Assembly (NCBI GenBank): GCA_949372955.1
Contig: CASIAX010000029.1
Location: 1 to 17,755 of the forward strand
Length of the DNA stretch: 17,755 nt
Reading direction: 5' to 3'
Source of the DNA: SGZJ01 sp949372955
GTDB taxonomy: Bacteria > Bacteroidota > Bacteroidia > Flavobacteriales > Flavobacteriaceae
Numbering within the stretch: position 1 is the first letter of the stretch; each line of letters starts with the position of its first letter. The notes under the pieces were generated by a model that was not told the DNA's origin, did not search any database, and saw nothing but the letters and a program-made list of their open reading frames with translations. Positions 13,810 to 17,755 of this stretch are shown here, piece by piece. The translations under genes and the position numbers were made by a program.

Positions 13810-15429
13810 ATGCCTAGAGAAGCAATGGAGTATGATGTAGTAATTGTTGGTGGTGGTCCATCAGGACTATCAACTGCTATTAAACTGAAACAATTAGATC
13901 CAGAATTAAATATTTGCTTACTTGAAAAAGCTTCTGAGATAGGAGCTCATATTTTAAGTGGTAATGTTTTTGAAACTAGAGCTTTAGACGAGCTATTACC
14001 AAACTGGAAAGAACTTAATTCACCTATAAAAACTAAGGTTTCTAAAGAAAAATTCTTATTTTTAGGAAAATCAAAATCATTAAGCTGGCCAACATGGCTG
14101 CTTCCATCAGTTCAACAAAATCATAATAATTACATAATCAGTTTAGCAAACCTATGTAGATGGCTAGCAGAACAAGCAGAAGCTTTAGGTGTTGAAATAT
14201 TTCCAGGTTTTCCTGCAAGTGAAATTTTATACAATGAAGATGGATCTGTTAAAGGAGTTGCAACTCAAGACATGGGAGTTGATAAAAATGGAAATAAAAA
14301 AGATGGTTTTGAACCAGGTATAGAGCTTTTAGGAAAAGTTACTGTTTTTGCAGAAGGATGTAGAGGACATCTTGGAAAACAATTAATTGAAAAATATAAT
14401 TTATCAGAAGGTAAAGATCCTCAACAATATGGAATTGGATTTAAAGAAATTTGGGAAATCAGTGAACAACAACATGAAGAGGGAATGGTAATGCATACTG
14501 CAGGTTGGCCACTAGATAACAATACTTATGGTGGCAGCTTTATGTATCATGCAGAAAACAAACAAGTTTTTTTAGGTTATGTAATTGGTCTTGATTATAA
14601 AAACCCACATCTCTCACCTTTTGATGAATTTCAAAGATTTAAAACTCACCCTGCAATTAAAAAGATAATTGAAGGTGGAAAACGTATTTCATATGGCGCA
14701 CGTGCTTTAATTGAAGGTGGACTTCAAAGTTTACCAAAAATGTTTATGCCAGGTGCTTTGTTAATCGGTTGTGATGCAGGAACTTTAAATATGCCTAAGA
14801 TCAAAGGATCACACACTGCAATGAAAAGTGGAATGATTGCTGCTGAAACTATAAATGAACATTTAAAAGAAAAACAAGATTTATCAATTTATGAAGATAA
14901 ATTTAAAAAAAGTTGGGTTTATGAAGAACTACATACTGCTCGAAATGTTAAACCAAGTTTTAGCTGGGGTTTAATTCTTGGAATAATATTTACAGGAATT
15001 GATCAAATATTATTTAGAGGAAAATTACCTTTTACCTTAAGACACAAACATGCTGACCACGAAACATTAAAGCCAGCAAATGAAATGCCAAAAATTGATT
15101 ACCCTAAACCAGATAATGTGATTACATTTGATAAAACAAGTTCTGTTTATTTAACAGGAACTAATCATACTGATAATCAACCTGTACACTTACAACTAAA
15201 AGATCCAAACTTACCGATAAATTATACTTTAGAAAAATTTGATGAACCTGCACAAAGATATTGTCCTGCAGGCGTTTATGAAGTTCAAAATGAAAATGGT
15301 GTAAATAAATTTGTTATCAATTCACAAAATTGCATTCATTGCAAAACTTGTGATATTAAAGAACCTTCTCAAAATATTACTTGGGTAACACCAGAGGGTA
15401 GTGGTGGACCTAAATATGGAAATATGTAA
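13810..15429 (+). CDS. Electron transfer flavoprotein-ubiquinone oxidoreductase
   Basis: A 539-residue membrane-associated flavoprotein. The N-terminal FAD motif is DVVIVGGGPSGLSTAIKL (residues 9-26), followed by the quinone- and FAD-binding regions (LEKASEIGAHILSGNVFE, IGCDAGTLNMPKIKGSHTA). The C-terminal ferredoxin-like domain supplies the single [4Fe-4S] cluster, with Cys485, Cys508, Cys511 and Cys514 (YCPAGVY ... NCIHCKTCDIK). It moves electrons from reduced ETF to ubiquinone at the inner membrane. An alternative start at 13825 (the second Met) is possible. It lies 23 bases after etfA and abuts the convergent small gene with no gap between the stops (15429/15430). Confidence 0.95.
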   Translation: MPREAMEYDVVIVGGGPSGLSTAIKLKQLDPELNICLLEKASEIGAHILSGNVFETRALDELLPNWKELNSPIKTKVSKEKFLFLGKSKSLSWPTWLLPSVQQNHNNYIISLANLCRWLAEQAEALGVEIFPGFPASEILYNEDGSVKGVATQDMGVDKNGNKKDGFEPGIELLGKVTVFAEGCRGHLGKQLIEKYNLSEGKDPQQYGIGFKEIWEISEQQHEEGMVMHTAGWPLDNNTYGGSFMYHAENKQVFLGYVIGLDYKNPHLSPFDEFQRFKTHPAIKKIIEGGKRISYGARALIEGGLQSLPKMFMPGALLIGCDAGTLNMPKIKGSHTAMKSGMIAAETINEHLKEKQDLSIYEDKFKKSWVYEELHTARNVKPSFSWGLILGIIFTGIDQILFRGKLPFTLRHKHADHETLKPANEMPKIDYPKPDNVITFDKTSSVYLTGTNHTDNQPVHLQLKDPNLPINYTLEKFDEPAQRYCPAGVYEVQNENGVNKFVINSQNCIHCKTCDIKEPSQNITWVTPEGSGGPKYGNM

Positions 15430-15648
15430 TTAGAAAGATAAGATTAGTCCAACAACAAAAATTAAACAAACTATTAACGCTCCAAAAACTAAGTTTGTTT
15501 TTGTTTCTTTTTCTTTTTCTTTTCTAGCTCTGTTTAAAAGAATATTAATATCTACTCTTCCTGATGATGAAACTTCCTCACTATTATTTGGGGTCTCTAA
15601 AGGAGGAAGATCATTTACTTCTGTAGAAATTACTTTTTCTGAACTCAT
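15430..15648 (-). CDS. Small tail-anchored membrane protein
   Basis: A 72-residue protein from the ATG at 15648. The first half is acidic and disordered (SSEKVISTEVNDLPPLETPN). A charged helix follows (INILLNRARKEKEKETKTN, about residues 37-55), then one C-terminal membrane span ending at the C-terminus (LVFGALIVCLIFVVGLILSF), so the bulk should face the cytoplasm. I prefer this start to one 24 codons upstream, because the upstream extension crosses the operator-like array and encodes no plausible conserved sequence. Function unknown. It converges with ETF-ubiquinone oxidoreductase (0-base gap) and diverges from the regulator gene, sharing its 97-base control region. Confidence 0.6.
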   Translation of the reverse strand: MSSEKVISTEVNDLPPLETPNNSEEVSSSGRVDINILLNRARKEKEKETKTNLVFGALIVCLIFVVGLILSF

Positions 15649-15662
15649 GATAATGAATACTA

Positions 15663-15668
15663 ATTTTA
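15663..15668 (-). promoter_or_regulatory. Candidate -10 box of the tail-anchored protein gene
   Basis: The minus strand reads TAAAAT, a 5/6 match to TATAAT, 14 bases before the ATG at 15648. The corresponding -35 area overlaps the first repeat of the operator-like array (15688-15703), so binding there could control this gene. The -35 box itself is poor. Confidence 0.3.
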
Positions 15669-15687
15669 AAAAATTGAAATAATCAGA

Positions 15688-15736
15688 TTGTCCAAAATGG
15701 GTTGACTCTTGATATATCAATTGTCCAATATGGGTT
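15688..15736 (+). promoter_or_regulatory. Operator-like array: two direct repeats flanking a 12-bp palindrome
   Basis: TTGTCCAAAATGGGTT (15688-15703) and TTGTCCAATATGGGTT (15721-15736) are identical except for one base and start 33 bases apart, about three turns of DNA. Each contains the small dyad CCA-N3-TGG. Between them lies TTGATATATCAA (15709-15720), a perfect 12-bp palindrome directly abutting the second repeat. The array ends 9 bases before the regulator ATG, overlaps a possible TTGACT -35 box (15702-15707) and lies 39 bases upstream of the divergent small gene. This is the arrangement expected for an autoregulatory operator, but binding is inference. Confidence 0.65.
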
Positions 15737-15745
15737 TTTAAAATT

Positions 15746-16705
15746 ATGAAAGCTATACCAAGTATATCATCTCAAATTGATGAAAAAATAATCTTCAAAG
15801 TAATTGATAAACACTTTAGTAGATTGGCACCATATTATTACAAATGGATAAACAGTTGGTTGATTGGGGCCTACGAAAATTTTGGAAATATAGATAAATA
15901 TATAATCTTAATTTACATAATTAACCAAGATTTTATATTCTTTAGAAAAAATGGGTTAATAGTTGATTATGATACATTCTATAAGGATAAAACATTAGAA
16001 GTAGAAAAAATTAATATCAGTAAAATTTCAAAAGATCTTCAAATACCAAAAGAGAGTGTAAGAAGAAAAGTTGAAGAACTAGAAAAAGCAGAGATAATTA
16101 AAAGAAAAGGTAAACAAATTTTTGTAAATAGAACAGCATTTACCGTAGTTCAAGCAAATTTAACTTTAAAAAATATGAGTATTTTATTGTGTGAGTTTAA
16201 TAAAATTCTTAAAGAAGAAAATATTGTTGAAGTAGCTTACCCAACTACAGAAATTTCAGATTCAATTAAAAAAAACTTTTCTTTTGTTTGGTATCAATTT
16301 TATAAGTTCTTATTCACATTTACTAACAGATGTAGAAAAGAAGTTGGAGACTTAGAAACTTTTTGTATTGGAGTTATAGTTTTACTTAACGCAGCTGAAA
16401 ATAAAAATTTTAGAATAAAAGAATTTAATAGAAAAAAATATCAAATTTCAATTCAAGGGTCTGATGAAAGAGGAGTTAATGCAATGTCTATTTCTGATGT
16501 AACAGGAATTCCAAGAATAACAGTTATTAGAAAATTAAAATATTTGATAAAAAGAAATATCCTTCAAATTAATGAAAAGAAGTTAATTACTTTAAATATT
16601 TCAGGTGTTGCTTTAGAAGAAATTCAAGAATTACAAAATCAAAATATGAGATCTTTAAGTAATTTTATTTATAGAGCTTTTAATCAAATTAAAATTATAA
16701 TCTAA
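15746..16705 (+). CDS. Regulator with two duplicated winged helix-turn-helix domains
   Basis: A 319-residue protein that appears to consist of two similar halves. Residues 90-127 (INISKISKDLQIPKESVRRKVEELEK and a following wing) and 247-284 (MSISDVTGIPRITVIRKLKYLIKR and wing) are both winged helix-turn-helix segments of the Crp/MarR-like type. Each is preceded by an aromatic-rich helical region (YYYKWINSWLI near 30-40, VWYQFYKFLFTF near 181-192). No cyclic-nucleotide-binding domain, receiver domain or Cys cluster is visible, so the signal sensed is unknown. I recognise no named family. The two DNA-binding segments match the two direct repeats immediately upstream, suggesting that it binds its own control region. 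It converges with the DUF2237/hisI unit. Confidence 0.75.
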   Translation: MKAIPSISSQIDEKIIFKVIDKHFSRLAPYYYKWINSWLIGAYENFGNIDKYIILIYIINQDFIFFRKNGLIVDYDTFYKDKTLEVEKINISKISKDLQIPKESVRRKVEELEKAEIIKRKGKQIFVNRTAFTVVQANLTLKNMSILLCEFNKILKEENIVEVAYPTTEISDSIKKNFSFVWYQFYKFLFTFTNRCRKEVGDLETFCIGVIVLLNAAENKNFRIKEFNRKKYQISIQGSDERGVNAMSISDVTGIPRITVIRKLKYLIKRNILQINEKKLITLNISGVALEEIQELQNQNMRSLSNFIYRAFNQIKIII

Positions 16706-16740
16706 TTGTCTTATCTTGAAATAAACTAAGATAAATCAAT
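16705..16740. terminator. Candidate bidirectional terminator between convergent genes
   Basis: TTATCTT (16711-16717) and AAGATAA (16728-16734) pair perfectly around a 10-base loop. ATTG (16705-16708) and CAAT (16737-16740) extend the stem beyond a 2x2 mismatch. It sits exactly where the regulator stop (16705) faces the end of the DUF2237 gene (16726). The stem is AT-rich and no long T-tract follows on either strand. Confidence 0.4.
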
Positions 16741-17101
16741 AGCATTTTTCTTTAAAACTTCCATAGAAACAAGCTTTAAAGTTTTTTCATGTGTTCTTTT
16801 TAAATAAACAGGACAAGGTTTCCCAGCATCAGCAGCTCTTGCATACCAACTAGCACAAACACACCAACCATCTCCAGCTTTTAGATCCTGGAAATCCAAA
16901 TTCAGGATGAGGGGTTATTAAATCGTTACCAGCTTCTTTACACCATTCTAAAAATTCTGTTGTAACTTTTGCACAAACTGTGTGAACGCCGTGATCATTT
17001 TCATCAGTACTACAACAGCCATCTCTATGCCATCCAGTTAAAGGATCGTTAGAACATTCTTCTAGATCTTCACCTAGAACATTTTTTTGTTTATCACTCA
17101 T
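16726..17101 (-). pseudogene. DUF2237-family gene broken by a one-base frameshift
   Basis: The first frame starts MSDKQKNVLGEDLEEC and carries the DUF2237 pattern: CSNDPLTGWHRDGCCST, HTVCAKVT, EFLEWCKEAGNDL and PHPEFGFPG. It then runs into a stop after 83 residues (lower coordinate 16850). The +1 frame continues the family exactly: KAGDGWCVCASWYARAA, then DAGKPCPVYLKRTHEKTL and a terminal KKNAIDLS ending at the TAG at 16726. Removing one A from the AAAA run (T run at 16879-16882 on the plus strand) restores a 124-residue protein, the normal family length. So this is a recent pseudogene, a sequencing/assembly indel or, less likely, a programmed frameshift. The family has conserved cysteines and unknown function. 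The ATG directly follows the hisI stop (TAAATG), so both are one unit. Confidence 0.8.
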
Positions 17102-17569
17102 TTAAATTTTTGTTGGATTTGGTTGACCTTTGTAGACAACTTCAGGATCAAAAGATTTTTCTTTTTCTTCAAATTTCATTTCAATTTCTCTACCATTTTC
17201 AATTGGACCAAGTGGAATTGATCTATAAAAACATGATCGATAACCAACATGACAGCTTGAACCATCACCAATATCAACAGTTAACCAGACTGAGTCTTGA
17301 TCATCATCAATTCTAATTTCAGTTACTTTTTGAGTAAAGCCACTAGTTTTGCCTTTGTGCCAAATTTGCTGTCTAGATCTACTAAAGTAATGAGCCTCTT
17401 TAGTCTCAATAGTTTTTTTAAAAGCTTCAACATTCATATACCCATGCATAAGAATATCTTTAGTTTTTGAGCACATAGTGATGACTGGAATTAACCCATC
17501 ATTATCAAATTTTGGTGAAAGGAGTTTTCCCTCTTCAATTTCGACTATATTTTCTCTTTTTTTAAACAT
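17102..17569 (-). CDS. hisI: Phosphoribosyl-AMP cyclohydrolase
   Basis: A 155-residue HisI, third enzyme of histidine synthesis, opening the adenine ring of phosphoribosyl-AMP. Signature segments are KFDNDGLIPVI (residues 20-30), HYFSRSRQQIWHKGKTSG (60-77), the metal-site region IDDDQD (87-92) and SCHVGYRSCFYR (105-116), with Cys106 and Cys113 as zinc ligands. The usual DCDxD is here DDDQD, so the first zinc Cys is Asp. I recall this from other alphaproteobacterial HisI proteins, hence not clearly aberrant. A C-terminal extension of about 38 residues follows. I prefer the ATG at 17569. In-frame ATG (17590) and TTG (17599) codons upstream overlap a palindrome. hisI next to folE is a common alphaproteobacterial arrangement. 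Confidence 0.9.
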   Translation of the reverse strand: MFKKRENIVEIEEGKLLSPKFDNDGLIPVITMCSKTKDILMHGYMNVEAFKKTIETKEAHYFSRSRQQIWHKGKTSGFTQKVTEIRIDDDQDSVWLTVDIGDGSSCHVGYRSCFYRSIPLGPIENGREIEMKFEEKEKSFDPEVVYKGQPNPTKI

Positions 17570-17588
17570 AATTAGGTAATTATGTAGC

Positions 17589-17602
17589 ATATTGTACAAT
17601 AT
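17589..17602. repeat. 14-bp perfect palindrome in the hisI/folE gap
   Basis: ATATTGTACAATAT reads the same on both strands. It lies 20 bases upstream of the preferred hisI start and 45 bases upstream of folE, so it could be an operator for either gene, but A/T-rich palindromes also arise by chance. Confidence 0.35.
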
Positions 17603-17632
17603 ATTAAATATTTTAAAAACAATGATTTACTG

Positions 17633-17638
17633 TATAAA
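17633..17638 (+). promoter_or_regulatory. Candidate -10 box of folE
   Basis: TATAAA lies 8 bases before the folE ATG. The predicted transcription start would be within 1-2 bases of the ATG, giving another leaderless mRNA. The -35 position (about 17610-17615) is only A/T-rich with no consensus match. Confidence 0.35.
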
Positions 17639-17646
17639 CTTGCCTT

Positions 17647-17755
17647 ATGAAATTAGTAGAAGACACAGATAGCAAGATTTTAGATACCAAAAAAGTTTCT
17701 GACAAAGAAGCTGAAGAGGCTTTTAAAACTATTTTAACTTGGATGGGTGAAGATC
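17647..17755 (+). CDS. folE: GTP cyclohydrolase I, N-terminal part (continues beyond window)
   Basis: The first 36 codons of a gene running off the window. The residues DKEAEEAFKTILTWMGED match the N-terminal helix of FolE, where AEEAVRTLLxWxGEDP precedes the catalytic domain. FolE converts GTP to dihydroneopterin triphosphate, the first step of folate synthesis. Its presence next to hisI fits a frequent alphaproteobacterial gene order. No catalytic residues are inside the window, so the call rests on the N-terminal motif and context. No Shine-Dalgarno sequence precedes the ATG. Confidence 0.75.
   Translation, partial: MKLVEDTDSKILDTKKVSDKEAEEAFKTILTWMGED

Noticed and set aside
17102..17569. 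HisI as a defective enzyme because the zinc Cys of DCDxD is Asp
   Set aside because: The same DDDQD form is, to my recollection, normal in alphaproteobacterial HisI proteins, and the other Cys ligands and catalytic segments are intact.

Overview
The window looks like a chromosomal segment of a SAR11-type marine alphaproteobacterium (Pelagibacterales). The reasons are very low GC, A/T-rich third codon positions, tiny or negative intergenic gaps, very few Shine-Dalgarno sites, and a gene set dominated by oxidation of methylated compounds through tetrahydrofolate. This assignment rests on gene content and composition, not on a database match. No tRNA, rRNA, CRISPR array, insertion sequence or phage gene is visible, and no gap between genes exceeds about 110 bases.

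Layout. 1-1494 (+): the 3' end of an unrecognised gene, a DUF3726-like gene and a 56-residue Cys-pair protein. 1491-2144 (-): a YIP1-like membrane protein preceded by a 34-residue single-span protein. 2184-4263 (-): a two-gene unit with a short MetF homologue first and then a GcvT/DmdA-like tetrahydrofolate methyltransferase. 4365-8386 (+): a tightly packed, divergently transcribed set comprising a Rieske oxygenase, a short APS-kinase-like enzyme, a mini nucleotidyltransferase, an ECHDC3-type crotonase, a CoA-binding protein and two YeeE/YedE half transporters. 8344-8541 (-): a small antisense-overlapping gene. 8578-9592 (+): a flavodoxin-fold oxidoreductase and a secreted DUF4864-like protein. 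9652-15429 (+): dimethylglycine dehydrogenase, etfB, etfA and ETF-ubiquinone oxidoreductase. 15430-15648 (-): a small tail-anchored protein. 15746-16705 (+): a regulator with two winged-helix domains, preceded by a conspicuous repeat/palindrome array. 16726-17569 (-): hisI followed by a frameshifted DUF2237 gene. 17647-end (+): the start of folE.

How it fits together. Dimethylglycine dehydrogenase removes a methyl group from dimethylglycine onto tetrahydrofolate. Its electrons are expected to go to the ETF encoded directly downstream, and from there through ETF-ubiquinone oxidoreductase to the quinone pool. The GcvT-like/MetF-like pair is a second possible route: methyl transfer to tetrahydrofolate, then oxidation of methyl-tetrahydrofolate. 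The Rieske oxygenase has the iron-site pattern of quaternary-amine oxygenases and could supply demethylated substrate. The sulfur-flavoured part of its operon (APS-kinase-like enzyme, nucleotidyltransferase, YeeE/YedE transporter halves) is not explained by this scheme.

The items most worth a second look are the duplicated-domain regulator with its operator-like array (15688-15736), the APS-kinase-like/nucleotidyltransferase pair with altered key residues, the divergent Rieske versus GcvT/MetF locus with near-leaderless promoters, and the single-base frameshift in the DUF2237 gene.
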